64,000 nt of DNA from Synechococcus sp. RSCCF101 (GCF_008807075.1 NZ_CP035632.1:806001-870000), one strand, 5' to 3'. Shown: positions 1 through 9,496, numbered from the stretch's first letter. The notes: generated by a model not told the origin, from the sequence alone. Numbers and translations: made by a program.

Positions 1-261
1 GGACCCCGGCGCGAAGCCCATGCCGCAGCGTTTGTAATCCGCACTCCGGTCCCGTCCGTCGGCCGTGAGGTTGGCGATCACGGTGTGAATCACCTCCAGG
101 CCGTGCCGGCGAGAGAGGGCGAGGGCCTGCTGGAGCCTCGGCAGGGTCTGCTCCGTGAAGCGTTGCCGGAAGGCCCCATCCCGGGGCGGCTGATCGAGAC
201 CGCAGGTGCCGTGCTGCAGGTCCACCAGCAGGAGGGCGGCACGATCAGGCCAGGAGTCCAT
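1..261 (-). CDS. Isochorismatase-family cysteine hydrolase, partial (3' end off the left edge)
   Basis: The 87 N-terminal residues run off the window edge. The segment AALLLVDLQHG is the family's first strand with its catalytic Asp, and a helix, LPRLQQALALSRRHGLEVIHTVI, matches the next part of the fold when read in pieces. The catalytic Lys and Cys would lie outside the window. Family members hydrolyse amides, imides or vinyl ethers; the substrate cannot be inferred here. An in-frame ATG at 282 is an alternative start that adds seven residues (MGCSPDC). Neither start has a clear ribosome binding site. The next gene, at 446, is divergent. Confidence 0.72.
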   Translation of the reverse strand, partial: MDSWPDRAALLLVDLQHGTCGLDQPPRDGAFRQRFTEQTLPRLQQALALSRRHGLEVIHTVIANLTADGRDRSADYKRCGMGFAPGS

Positions 262-445
262 GCAGTCAGGGGAACAGCCCATGGAGAAGGGGGGCGGGTC
301 ACACCAGCCGCCCCACTGTCGCCAGCACCAGGTCAGAGGGCCAGCACCGGGTCAGAGGACTTGCGGCTGGGACACGGTGATACGTTCCAATCGGGGCTTC
401 GGGTCACTGCACTCCGAGCACTCCGGCTCATCCACACCATCCGTC

Positions 446-1201
446 ATGCGCACTGCCCGACGTCGCGTTGCGTCCCTGTTCAGTTCCGCGTTGCTGCTGA
501 GCAGCATCGGAGCCGCCATCGCCCCACCGAGCCGGGCCGAGGTGCTGGTGCGCGCCCAGGGCCGCTGCAAGCTGGTGAGCGGCGGGCTGAAGGATTACAA
601 CGGCCACTGCCTGTTCAAGCACAAGGCCGCCGGTGGCAGCGATGTGTTCGTGGTGCGGCTGGACGACGGGTCGAACTTCGTCTTCCGCGGGCCCAACACC
701 CAGGCCCTTTCGGTACAGACCTACAGCGGCATCCGCAATGTGCGGCACAAAGCGGAGCGTGATCACGACGTGTTCATCTGGGACGATGAGGGTGAACGCC
801 GACGCCTGTCGGTGCGGCTGGACCACGTCCAGAACCCGGATGTGACGTTCGAGGATGAGCCCCAGCAGGCCTCAACAGGAGCCCTGGTGGGTGCAGCCGT
901 GGGCGCCCTGATCGGCAACCTCATCGGCGGCGGCGACAGCAGCACCAGCACGAGCCGCTCCCGTGAGAGCGCCAGCGTCGGGGCTCCGGTGGGTGAGCTG
1001 CAGGATCTCGTTGGTCGCAAGGGCGGCCAGGCTGAGCCCAACCTTGTGCGCCGGGGCTACATCTATCGCGGCGGCAGCACCGGCATCTCCAGCAAGTTCT
1101 CCTTCTGGGAGCAACCCGGCACCGGCAACTGCGTCGGCATTGAGACGTCCGATGGCCGCTACCAGAAGATCGTCTACGCCGATCGCAGCAGCTGCGATTA
1201 A
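446..1201 (+). CDS. Exported protein with glycine-zipper segment, unknown function
   Basis: 251 residues. The start at 446 is chosen because it gives a textbook Sec signal peptide (MRTARRR, a hydrophobic stretch, then PPSRAE). Mature residues 30-140 are charged and rich in Arg/Asp pairs. Around residues 150-170 a small-residue stretch, GALVGAAVGALIGNLIGGG, is a glycine-zipper that could insert in or span a membrane. The C-terminal 70 residues contain two Cys (near NCVG and SSCD) that might form a disulfide. No enzyme family is recognised. The stop codon overlaps the stop of the convergent glutaminase gene: both stops share the palindrome TTAA. Confidence 0.75.
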   Translation: MRTARRRVASLFSSALLLSSIGAAIAPPSRAEVLVRAQGRCKLVSGGLKDYNGHCLFKHKAAGGSDVFVVRLDDGSNFVFRGPNTQALSVQTYSGIRNVRHKAERDHDVFIWDDEGERRRLSVRLDHVQNPDVTFEDEPQQASTGALVGAAVGALIGNLIGGGDSSTSTSRSRESASVGAPVGELQDLVGRKGGQAEPNLVRRGYIYRGGSTGISSKFSFWEQPGTGNCVGIETSDGRYQKIVYADRSSCD

Positions 1202-3081
1202 GGAGTCGGCCGCAGCAGGCGGGCGGTGCTGCTGCGGCCTTCCCGCACTGCATCGTCCAGCGGCGTGTTGCCCCAGCGGTCGCGGGCCGTGCGGCTGGCG
1301 CCGTAGCCCAGCAGGAAACGCACCACGCCTCCGTGCCCTTCCGATGCCGCGAGGTGCAGGGCCGTGCGGCCGTCGTAGTCGGAGTGGTTGGGGTTCACGC
1401 CGCGGGCGAAAAACCGGCGCATGCTGGTCAGATCACCCAGGCTGGCGGCCCAGATGAAGGCGATCAGGTCGGTCGTGACCTGGTTCTGCACCCGGAAGCG
1501 CTGCTGCGACCGCATGGCCCCGTCGTGCCGGCCAGGGCGTGAGCGGGCTTGCAGCAGCGCCATCACCTCGCTCTGGCCGAACTGGAGCGCATCATCCAGG
1601 GGGGTGTTGCCCCAGCGATCGAGCGCCAGCGCGTCGGCACCCTGATCCAGCAGCAGGTGCACCACATCGCAGTGCCCCTCAGCGGCAGCCAAATGCAGAG
1701 CCGTGCGGCCGTCGTAATCGGGTGCGGAAGGATCGGCACCCATGGAGAGCAGATGCTCCACCGCCATGATGTCGCCGTGGCTGGCGGCTTCGATGAAGGT
1801 GGCCTTCTCCTGGGATTCGATCTGGATGTAACTCACCAAGGGGTTGAGCTTGGTGCTGCGCAGATCAATCGAATCGAAGGCATGCAGGCTGAAGCGATCC
1901 ACCAGAGCCTTGGCGAACTGCACGCCACGCACGCTGTTGCCGCAGCCATCCAGGCGGGGCGAGAAGATGCAGATCCCCATCACGTTGGGAACCACCACCA
2001 TCACAGCGCCGGACACGCCTGATTTGGCCGGCAGCCCCACGCGGAAGGCCCATTCACCGCTGTAGTCGTACATGCCGCAGCTGCTCATCAACGACAGGCA
2101 GGCCTGCACGGTGAGGGGCGTGAAGAGGCGGTCGTTGGTGATGGGATTGGTGCCTCCCTTGGCCAGGGTGCTGGCCAGTGTGGCCATCTGGAGGCTGTTG
2201 ACCTGCAGCGAGCAGGTGCGGAAGTACAAATCGAGCGTGGCATTCAGATCCGTCTCGTCCGGAAACGCGCCCTTTTCCATCATGTAGTGGGCCAGAGCCC
2301 AGTTCCGGTGCGCCGTGCCCGACTCCGAACGCCAGACCGACGCATCGAAGCCCACCGGTTCGCCGCCGCACAGCCGCTGCCAGGCGGCGCGCACGGCCTC
2401 GAGACGCTGATCCACGGGCAGCCCACGCTCGACCAGCGAGCACACCATCATCGCGCCCGCATTGATCATCGGATTGTGTGGCAGACCGGCGCCGTTGAGG
2501 GTCAGCTCGTTGAACACCCGGCCGGACGGCTCGCGGCCCACGTGGGCGTGCACCCTGGCCAGGCCGTTCTGCTCCACCGCCAGGCAGTAGTTGATGGTCT
2601 TGCAGGTGCTCTGGGCACTGAAGCGCGCTTCACAGTCACCGAGCAGGAGCTGCTGGCCGTCCACCGTGACCACCGCCACCGCGAAGCGATCGGGATCCGC
2701 ATCTCGAAGCTCGGGGATGTAAGCCGCATTGGCACCGCCGCTGTTGGCCAGACACTCGCTGTAGAGCTGGCGGATCTGGTTGGAGAACAGATGAAAGTCC
2801 GGAATGGTGACGCGACCCTGCACCACACGCGTGAACAGGGAGATGTTGGAGCGGATGCACTCCAGCAGGGTTGTGGCATCCATGCCGGATTGCTGCTCCG
2901 GCGTCAGCGCCGCGATTCGGGCAAAGGAGGACGCCAGCTGTGATCGGTTCGGATCGATTCCTGCCAGACGCAACACATGCTGCAGCGTGCGCAGCGACAC
3001 CCGGCCGTCGTGATTGAGATCCAGCGAATCAAACAGGCGCTGCTCGTCCTCATTGCGGGGCGGCTGCGGCGAGGCCGACAT
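1198..3081 (-). CDS. glsA: Glutaminase with N-terminal EF-hand and C-terminal ankyrin repeats
   Basis: About 627 residues, much longer than the roughly 310 of a minimal bacterial glutaminase. It should hydrolyse L-glutamine to glutamate and ammonia. Order of parts: an EF-hand-like loop DLNHDGRVSL near residue 25; a glutaminase domain at roughly 120-420 with the serine/lysine pair in FSAQSTCKTINY (SxxK) and the conserved NPMINAGAM; then four ankyrin repeats in two near-duplicate pairs (DYDGRTALHLAA and DRWGNTPLDDA occur twice). This resembles the layout of animal kidney-type glutaminase, where ankyrins also follow the catalytic domain. The start at ATG 3081 is preferred over GTG 3111. The EF-hand suggests calcium control, which is inference. 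Confidence 0.9.
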   Translation of the reverse strand: MSASPQPPRNEDEQRLFDSLDLNHDGRVSLRTLQHVLRLAGIDPNRSQLASSFARIAALTPEQQSGMDATTLLECIRSNISLFTRVVQGRVTIPDFHLFSNQIRQLYSECLANSGGANAAYIPELRDADPDRFAVAVVTVDGQQLLLGDCEARFSAQSTCKTINYCLAVEQNGLARVHAHVGREPSGRVFNELTLNGAGLPHNPMINAGAMMVCSLVERGLPVDQRLEAVRAAWQRLCGGEPVGFDASVWRSESGTAHRNWALAHYMMEKGAFPDETDLNATLDLYFRTCSLQVNSLQMATLASTLAKGGTNPITNDRLFTPLTVQACLSLMSSCGMYDYSGEWAFRVGLPAKSGVSGAVMVVVPNVMGICIFSPRLDGCGNSVRGVQFAKALVDRFSLHAFDSIDLRSTKLNPLVSYIQIESQEKATFIEAASHGDIMAVEHLLSMGADPSAPDYDGRTALHLAAAEGHCDVVHLLLDQGADALALDRWGNTPLDDALQFGQSEVMALLQARSRPGRHDGAMRSQQRFRVQNQVTTDLIAFIWAASLGDLTSMRRFFARGVNPNHSDYDGRTALHLAASEGHGGVVRFLLGYGASRTARDRWGNTPLDDAVREGRSSTARLLRPTP

Positions 3082-3251
3082 ACCCTTGCGTTCCTTGTCC
3101 TGCGTCAGCACGGGATCCGATTGCGCCCGGGCCAGCCTGCAGAACGGGGCGAGGGCTGGTCAAGCAGACCCTGCCAACCAGCGCCGATCAGCGATCACGG
3201 TTGCTCCGGTGGTCCTCCCATAACCTTCGTCTGGGTGGGGTGAGTCCGGCG

Positions 3252-3947
3252 ATGCGATCCAAGCTCAGGCGGTGGAGAGCTCTGGAGCTGATGGGTTGGC
3301 TGCCGCTGGCCCTGGTGTTCGCAGGATGTGGCACGGGTCCGGAGGTCGGGCCAGCCGAGCCGCAGGGGGACGAGCCCTCCACCGTCGCCATTCCCAAGAC
3401 GTTCGCGCCCTTCGGAGAGGGCTATCCCGGAGCGGGAGATCCCTGCAGGCGCCTGGGTGAGAGCGACACCACGCGGCCGTTCCTCGACCATGAGACCACC
3501 CTGGTCGGCTGCCCCGATCCCGCCGCAGCCGGAGCTCTGGAGGGCCGCACCATCGCCGTGATCGACGGGATCACCCTCGTGTCGATCCCTCAGAGTGGCG
3601 CCGCGGTGGTGGAGGAGTGGCCTGACCCACCGGACCCGGAAACGGGCTACAACGCCACAGCAGACGTCTTCTGCGGTTTTGCGGGTGCGGAGCCGACCGA
3701 TCGCTGTTCCGCCGGCGTGAAACGGCGTTGGGGCAGTGACGGCACCACGCTGGTGGAGATCCAGAAGCCGGATGGTCGAGCCCGAGCGATTTACTTCCAG
3801 GGGGTGACTCCCTACGGAGCGGACAGTGCGGAGGCCGACGGCTCTGCCGGCTGGGACTTCACGGTGGAACGTGAGGACGACTGGAACGAGATTCGCTATG
3901 GCCCGGAGCGCTACCGGATTCCCGATGCGCTGGTGATCGGAGGCTGA
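3252..3947 (+). CDS. Putative lipoprotein, unknown function
   Basis: 231 residues. A positively charged start (MRSKLRRWR) is followed by a hydrophobic core and the lipobox LVFAGC, so Cys about 26 should be lipidated and the protein membrane-anchored. The rest is Pro/Asp/Glu rich, with several Cys (CRRLG, VGCPD, FCGFAG, DRCSAG) that could pair in an oxidising compartment. No known domain was recognised. It stands alone between the divergent glutaminase gene and the convergent MCE gene. The ATG at 3252 is chosen because it places the signal peptide at the N-terminus. Confidence 0.7.
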   Translation: MRSKLRRWRALELMGWLPLALVFAGCGTGPEVGPAEPQGDEPSTVAIPKTFAPFGEGYPGAGDPCRRLGESDTTRPFLDHETTLVGCPDPAAAGALEGRTIAVIDGITLVSIPQSGAAVVEEWPDPPDPETGYNATADVFCGFAGAEPTDRCSAGVKRRWGSDGTTLVEIQKPDGRARAIYFQGVTPYGADSAEADGSAGWDFTVEREDDWNEIRYGPERYRIPDALVIGG

Positions 3948-3985
3948 CAGCGCGAGCCGGAACCGCCATCAGAACGGGATCAGGC

Positions 3986-4891
3986 TCAGTCCTTGTTGGG
4001 GGCTGACTCCTGGTCCGAGAGCGGCTCGGTGACCGGCAGAACAGGGGGTTCGTCTGGCGAAACGGATTGAGGTTCGTCCGGCGGGAAGAGAAACGTGCCC
4101 GCCAGCTGCTGGAGGATGCGATTGGCATTGGCGGAGAGTTGTTTGATCTCTCTCAAAGTCTCTGAAAGAGCCGGAGACGTCTCCTGCAGAGCCGTGCTGG
4201 CTTCGTCGGAAGCGGAACCGATCTGTTCGCCCGTCTGTTGGTACAGACGCAGCGTCTCGCGTGTCACCGACGCCGTCCGAACCGTCTCGGACTCGGCGGT
4301 CCGGGCGAGCCGTCTGACGTCCGTGAGGGTGCCATCCACCTGATCGACGGCATCGGGCAGATCCTCCTCCACCACAGAGGCAATCGCCTGGAGTGTGGTG
4401 TCGAGCTGCAGGCGCGTTTCGGCCAGATCCTTGAGAAGGTCGGCAGGGCGGCTGGCCGGCTGGAAGGGCAGACGCAGATCAACAACCGGAGCACTCTCAC
4501 CGGCTGGCGTGATGTCCGGCGTGAGGATCACAACGGTGTCTCCCACCAGCCCCTCCTGAGCACTGCTCGCATGGCTGGCAGGGCCGATCAGTCTGCGGTA
4601 ACGCGGCAGGATCAACAGGGTGACATCGACCAGGCCATCGCTGGCCATCGACACCTCGGACACCTTGCCAATCCGAAAGCCCGACAGGGTGACGTTGTTG
4701 CCTGGCCAGAGGCCGGTGGCATCATCCGTGCGGAATCGCACCACTGTGCTGTCTCGCCACTTCAGAGACCGTTGCGTTAGCGACGCAGCCACCCAGAGGG
4801 AGAGGCCGATGGACGCCAGCAGGAAAAACGCGCCCAATCGATCGCTGACCGTGATCCGCCGGTCGCGGCCTGAATCCATGGGGTTCGTCAT
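3986..4891 (-). CDS. MCE (MlaD-like) domain protein, last gene of the secretion operon
   Basis: 301 residues. There is one N-terminal membrane helix (LGAFFLLASIGLSLWVAASL), then an MCE domain at about residues 45-140 that includes FRTDDATGLWPGNNVTLSG and FRIGKVSEV, then a long helical region with regularly spaced Thr/Leu (residues 150-270) as in substrate-tunnel MCE proteins, and a Pro/Glu/Asp-rich tail. MCE proteins shuttle lipids across the periplasm with an MlaE permease and an MlaF ATPase. The ATG at 4891 overlaps the TGA of the upstream permease (ATGA), so translation is probably coupled. An upstream in-frame start at 4963 would overlap the permease by 76 bases and is less likely. No MlaF-like ATPase lies next to it. 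Confidence 0.82.
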   Translation of the reverse strand: MTNPMDSGRDRRITVSDRLGAFFLLASIGLSLWVAASLTQRSLKWRDSTVVRFRTDDATGLWPGNNVTLSGFRIGKVSEVSMASDGLVDVTLLILPRYRRLIGPASHASSAQEGLVGDTVVILTPDITPAGESAPVVDLRLPFQPASRPADLLKDLAETRLQLDTTLQAIASVVEEDLPDAVDQVDGTLTDVRRLARTAESETVRTASVTRETLRLYQQTGEQIGSASDEASTALQETSPALSETLREIKQLSANANRILQQLAGTFLFPPDEPQSVSPDEPPVLPVTEPLSDQESAPNKD

Positions 4892-5586
4892 GCGCGGGAT
4901 CCTGAGAAGGGAGGCAGGACGAGCAGAAGGATGGCCTGGAGAATGAGAAGCGCCATGAGACATTCCGTCAGAGCATCAGCCAGCTGCAGAGCGACGTGAC
5001 CAGCCGAGCGTGTGATCGCCGCAAGCTTGCGTTGCAGGATGAGATAACAGGTGGCGGTGAACACGGCGGCCTGACCGAAGCACTGGAGCACAAGACCAGG
5101 CCTGGACAAACGAATGATCTCGTAGAGCTCACTCTGAAGGCCCTGGCCGGATCGAGGGGCCATCAGCAGACCGCCGAGGATCGCCCCACCCTGAAACCAG
5201 GGCAGCAGAAGCAGCGAGGCCAGCACGGCGGTTGCAACCCATCCGGGCCAGGCCAGCACGTCATGGCCCCGGACGGAACTGGCCGGGCCAGTCGGTCGCC
5301 TGGAATGGAGATGCAGAGGGGCGCAGCGCAGAGCCCAGATCAGGCTGACGCCGAAGGGGGTCACAAACTGCAGCGTGAACAGCGTCAGCAACTTGAGGCT
5401 CTGATTCGTGCTCACGCCCAGGATGGAAGACTGCCCGTAGACGATGGCCGCTCCGATGCAGGCCCCGCAGATCAGGGCCAGCGGGGCAGACCGTCCGATC
5501 TGTCTGGAAAGCAGCCGTCCGGTCGATCGCATGGGCAGCGGGTCATGAAGGCGCGCTGGGTCCGGACTCGGTGCAGCTGAGCTCAT
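4888..5586 (-). CDS. MlaE-like ABC permease (divergent)
   Basis: 232 residues with about five hydrophobic segments. The pattern RSAPLALICGACIGAAIVYG, then VTPFGVSLIWALR, then a long hydrophobic segment ending GGAILGGLLMA, follows the MlaE/YrbE permease plan (compare ELGPVLTALLVAGR in the family). The usual cytoplasmic coupling helix motif with Glu-Gln-Ile-Asp-Ala is not visible, so this is a diverged member. It sits 32 bases after the second ABC gene and overlaps the MCE gene by an ATGA, which strongly supports a permease/MCE pair. The assignment rests on hydropathy, weak motif match and context. Confidence 0.55.
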   Translation of the reverse strand: MSSAAPSPDPARLHDPLPMRSTGRLLSRQIGRSAPLALICGACIGAAIVYGQSSILGVSTNQSLKLLTLFTLQFVTPFGVSLIWALRCAPLHLHSRRPTGPASSVRGHDVLAWPGWVATAVLASLLLLPWFQGGAILGGLLMAPRSGQGLQSELYEIIRLSRPGLVLQCFGQAAVFTATCYLILQRKLAAITRSAGHVALQLADALTECLMALLILQAILLLVLPPFSGSRA

Positions 5587-5618
5587 GCGAACCGGATTCA
5601 GAGTGTCACCAGGCCGGA

Positions 5619-7811
5619 TCAGCGCGTCACCGGCGTGGACTGACGAGCGGAAAGAAGCTCGGCCGGCGTGCCGACAAAGCGTGCCGTCCCGCGATCCATC
5701 ACCAGAATGGTGTCAGCCAGTTCCAGCACCTCCGGCAGTTCGCTGGAGATCAGGGTGATGCGGCACTGCTTGCTCTCCTGCAGATAGCGCAGCGCAGCCT
5801 GCACCTGATCCGCGGTGTAGGAGTTGAAGGGGTGATCGAGGATGGCGATGGTTGGCTCACTCAGGAGGCAGCGAGCCAGGGAAATGCCGGCTGCGGTTGC
5901 GAAGGAGAAGCTGGCCGGACGGGTGGGATCCACCGCCTGATCGAGGTCGGCCGCAGAGGTGAGACCCGGAATGCGCAGGCGGGCCGCCAGATCGAGGATG
6001 GCCTGATCGGAGAGGTTCGGATTGCTCACCAGGAAGTTGGAGCGCACCGTGCCCGGGATGAGGTGGTGATCGCGGGTGACCAGGCCAACCGCCTCACGCA
6101 GCTGGGTCAACGGATATTGGCGGTGGCTGATGCTGTCGAGCAGGATCTCACCGGAGCTGGGATCCACATGGCCGCAGAGCAGGTCAAGCAGGTTGTGGCG
6201 GCCGCTGTCCTCCTTGCCGGTGAGGGCGAGAATCTCACCGCGCTGCACCTTGAAGCTCAGGTTGCTCAGCTGATAACCCTGCAGGGCATTGAGGCGGAGG
6301 CTCACCGAGCGGAACTCCAGCGACTGGCGCGGCATCGGCAACACCCATTGCGTGGTGAGTGGCGTGCTCTCTTCTGCCGGGGCCTCCATGAACTGGTTGA
6401 GCTGCAGGGCCACCGGCCGCATGCGAGACCACTGACTGATGGCCTGATACAGGCTCTGAATCGGACGGAAGATGCGCCAGACAAAGAACATGGCCGCGAT
6501 CAGGCTGCCCAGCGGAATCACCGTGCTCGCCACGGGTTCGGCCGAGGAGATCGACACCGCGGCCCCCACGGCCAGCACCAGGGCGCCGGCGATCTGGGAA
6601 AACTGAACCGTGAGCGCCCCGAGCCGGGCCTGGAGGCGCCGGTTGGGCAGACCATCGGCGAGGGACTGGGCTGAGGCCAGCTTGAGGCGATTGAACCAGA
6701 TGCGTTCCTGACCGGTCTTCTTGATGGTGGGATACTGCTCAATCGCATCCATCAGCAGCGTTTCGTAATTGGCATGCGAGGCCTGCTGGGACACCGAGAA
6801 CAGGGTCTGGGTGATGCCGGCGAAGGCGAGGATGCCACCGAAACAGATGGCGATCGCCGCAACGGTGATGAACATCAGCGGGATGCTCATGCTGGCAATC
6901 GCCAGCAGGTAGATCGGCACGTAGGGCAGATCCAGCAGTGACAGGGCCAGGGGGCCGTAGATGTAGGTGGAGAGCTGGTCGTAGGTCTGCAGGCGCCGGT
7001 TCAGGCTGAGGGCAGACACGCGGTTGACTGTGCCCAGGCGCGACCGCAACAGCTTCTCGAGCACACCACTGGAGGCTTTGAACTGAAGCCGGGCTGAGGC
7101 CTGATCCAGGCTGATCCGCCGGCGACGTTCGATCCAGACCTGCAGCCAGGTGGCCAGCAGAGGGATCGGAAACAGGGCCAGGAGATTGCGGGCACTGTCG
7201 CCGGCAATCTCGATGTTGTAGACGGCTCGAATGTAGAAGGGAAGAACCAGCGCAAGCAGGTTGATGCCCAGCGAGGCCAGCAGGAGCCTGGTGAACAGGT
7301 GGCGATCAAGCACCACCTGCTTCAGCAACCAGTTCTTCGAGCGGGTTCGCGCAGCGGAGGGACGCTTTCGGAACGCCAGCACCGTCGTCAGTGCCGTTCC
7401 CTGAGGGGTGGTCAGGTCGGAATCCAGTGGGCTGGCGTCAGTCGGCAGAAAAAGCTGCCCGTCTTGCGCCACGAACAGGCGCACCGACTGGCGGATGGAC
7501 GGTGCCGTGCCCGTGACCGTGCCAACGCTGTCCGCCATCGGATGCGGCTGGGCGTCGTAGCCGAGTGTGTCCAGCGTGGCGAGGATGTCGGCCAGGGAGC
7601 GTGCGCTGTCGCTGCCGTTCAGAGCGTTGCGCAACTGAATCGCCTCGCCCTGCCAACCCAGCTCGCTGAGGAGACGGGAGAGGATGCGGCTGTTGCGGTC
7701 GGGGAACCTGCCGAGCACAGCGCTCACCGGTGAGGCTTCGGCCCCGGCATGTGCAGCCGCTGCATCGGGCTGCGATGGCCCGGTTCCGTTGGCTCCGTTG
7801 GGCATGGTCAC
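5619..7811 (-). CDS. ABC-exporter-like protein with degenerate ATPase (HlyB/PrtD-like fold), second of pair
   Basis: 730 residues. Residues 40-160 look like the C39-like domain of type I secretion ABC proteins (no catalytic Cys motif). A transmembrane domain spans about 170-470 (for example LLLASLGINLLALVLPFYI). A nucleotide-binding domain follows from about 505. Its key motifs are lost: the P-loop position reads TGKEDSGRHNLL, with Arg at the Lys site and His-Asn for Ser-Thr; the signature reads SFSFAT in place of LSGGQ; the Walker B end reads ILDHPF, with His replacing the catalytic Glu. ATP hydrolysis is therefore doubtful. The GTG at 7811 overlaps the TGA of the upstream ABC gene. Confidence 0.82.
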   Translation of the reverse strand: MTMPNGANGTGPSQPDAAAAHAGAEASPVSAVLGRFPDRNSRILSRLLSELGWQGEAIQLRNALNGSDSARSLADILATLDTLGYDAQPHPMADSVGTVTGTAPSIRQSVRLFVAQDGQLFLPTDASPLDSDLTTPQGTALTTVLAFRKRPSAARTRSKNWLLKQVVLDRHLFTRLLLASLGINLLALVLPFYIRAVYNIEIAGDSARNLLALFPIPLLATWLQVWIERRRRISLDQASARLQFKASSGVLEKLLRSRLGTVNRVSALSLNRRLQTYDQLSTYIYGPLALSLLDLPYVPIYLLAIASMSIPLMFITVAAIAICFGGILAFAGITQTLFSVSQQASHANYETLLMDAIEQYPTIKKTGQERIWFNRLKLASAQSLADGLPNRRLQARLGALTVQFSQIAGALVLAVGAAVSISSAEPVASTVIPLGSLIAAMFFVWRIFRPIQSLYQAISQWSRMRPVALQLNQFMEAPAEESTPLTTQWVLPMPRQSLEFRSVSLRLNALQGYQLSNLSFKVQRGEILALTGKEDSGRHNLLDLLCGHVDPSSGEILLDSISHRQYPLTQLREAVGLVTRDHHLIPGTVRSNFLVSNPNLSDQAILDLAARLRIPGLTSAADLDQAVDPTRPASFSFATAAGISLARCLLSEPTIAILDHPFNSYTADQVQAALRYLQESKQCRITLISSELPEVLELADTILVMDRGTARFVGTPAELLSARQSTPVTR

Positions 7812-9493
7812 TGGGCGATCGCGCTGCGGGCGGCCATGAGGCGGCCCTCTTGCCAGTCATGAACCTGACTCACCATTGGCGGCACCGGAAGGCGGGGGTT
7901 GCGATGGGCGATGACGATCGAACACGGCGGCGGCAGGGCCAGAAGCCAGTTGATCGCCTCACTGCTCATGTACACCTCACTGAAATCCGCCAGCAGGATG
8001 GCGGCGCCATTCAGGAGGGCAGAAACCACCCGCAACTGGAACAGCAGCAGACGGGGAAGATGAACGGTTTGCTGAGGACCCACCACCGTGTCGTAACCGG
8101 ACGGCAGCAGGCCGATGGCTGAACTGAGGCCCAGGTCATCGCAGAGCTGAACCGCGGGTTTGCCGAGGCGCTCGACTCGGCCGGTGGTGATCCACTCCAG
8201 GATGGTGCCGCCCGGCAGGCGATACTCCGGCGCCAGGAGCGGCATTCTCTGGCGGAGCGTGGGCCCGTCGTAGGCCGAGGTGGGCCGTGAGGCATAGGTG
8301 AGGGAACCGGACTGGATCGGATGGAGGCCGATCAGGGTGAGGAAGAGAAGGCGGTTGTGTCCGGGATGGCCGCCACGGATCAACATGCGCGCGCCCACCG
8401 GGACGGCGAGATCGGAAACACTGAGGCTTTGGTCCTGATCCAGCAGCTTGAAGCTCAGATTGCGGGCGGATAGCTCACCGGAAGCCGGCACGTCAGGACG
8501 CTCGTCATGCACGATCGCCGGATCCTCAGGCAAACCGAGCACGGCATCGCTGAGATCGGCCGCGATGCGGGCGGAGTTGGCGTAGGCCAGCGATCCGATC
8601 CAACGCACCACCGGTCCTGTGACCTGCCCCGACAGAAGGGTGCAGGCCGCCAGCGCACCCACCGTGAGGCGGCCGTTGATCACGAACAGGCCGCCCACCG
8701 TCACGATGATGATCTGGGTCCACTGCGACACGATCGACGAACTGGATTGCAGCGCCGCCTGGGTGGAGGCGTAAGCCAGGCGCCTGCGCCTGGATTCGGC
8801 CAGCTCGTTCGACTCGATCTGCCGGCAGGTGAAGGCCTCGAGGTTGAGATCTTTGAGGGGTCCGGCCCCGACCAGAGAGGAGGCCATCACGTCCTGGCAG
8901 TGAACCTCCGCCAGCACCTTGTCGCGCTCGAGACGGGCCAGTTGCCTGGCCAGGGTCCAGGAGCAAAACGAGGCAGGAAGAGCCACAGCCAGGGGAATGA
9001 GCACCAGCCAGTGGCCGATGAGCAGGAGAACGATCAGGTAGAGACCCGCGAAGGGGAGGTCAATGCGTTCGACAATCCACTTTTGCTCAAAGGTGCGAGC
9101 CAGAACGGATCCGGAATTCAGCTGGCGGAAGCGCAGCCCCCTGCTGGTGTCATTGAGGTGTACGTAGGCCGATCCCAGCCAACCCTTGAGCAGATCCACG
9201 CGCTGCTGGTGCTCGCGCGATGCCGTGTACCACGACAGAACTCTTGACTTCAGAAAGAGAAAGAACAGGCTGGCGCCGAACGCGAGCAGCAGCAGGGCGG
9301 AGAGAACGATGAGGGCCTCGGTGGAACGGCGCGGGATGACGGCGACATAAATGGTGTTGATGTACAGGGGCACCGCGAGCGCCAGAAGATTGATCGCAAT
9401 CGTGGACAACACCACACTGCGGCAATCCGGATCCGACCAGAACGGCTGAGCTCCGGATCGCGATGGGTCAACACGGCCTATCATGGGCTGCAC
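7808..9493 (-). CDS. ABC-exporter-like protein with degenerate ATPase, first of pair
   Basis: 561 residues. It has an exporter-type membrane domain (residues 25-310, about six helices) and a C-terminal nucleotide-binding-like domain from about 345. It has no C39-like N-terminus, unlike its partner. The P-loop position, near residue 372, reads GGHPGHNRLL, lacking both the Lys and the Ser/Thr. The signature reads HLPRLLL. The Walker B end reads LLADFSE, keeping the Asp but with Phe in place of the catalytic Glu. The H-loop His survives (VIAHR). The fold is clear; the catalytic residues are not. It starts three bases after the HlyD-like gene and overlaps the next ABC gene by four bases, which points to one heterodimer. 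Confidence 0.8.
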   Translation of the reverse strand: MQPMIGRVDPSRSGAQPFWSDPDCRSVVLSTIAINLLALAVPLYINTIYVAVIPRRSTEALIVLSALLLLAFGASLFFLFLKSRVLSWYTASREHQQRVDLLKGWLGSAYVHLNDTSRGLRFRQLNSGSVLARTFEQKWIVERIDLPFAGLYLIVLLLIGHWLVLIPLAVALPASFCSWTLARQLARLERDKVLAEVHCQDVMASSLVGAGPLKDLNLEAFTCRQIESNELAESRRRRLAYASTQAALQSSSSIVSQWTQIIIVTVGGLFVINGRLTVGALAACTLLSGQVTGPVVRWIGSLAYANSARIAADLSDAVLGLPEDPAIVHDERPDVPASGELSARNLSFKLLDQDQSLSVSDLAVPVGARMLIRGGHPGHNRLLFLTLIGLHPIQSGSLTYASRPTSAYDGPTLRQRMPLLAPEYRLPGGTILEWITTGRVERLGKPAVQLCDDLGLSSAIGLLPSGYDTVVGPQQTVHLPRLLLFQLRVVSALLNGAAILLADFSEVYMSSEAINWLLALPPPCSIVIAHRNPRLPVPPMVSQVHDWQEGRLMAARSAIAQ

Positions 9494-9496
9494 CCC

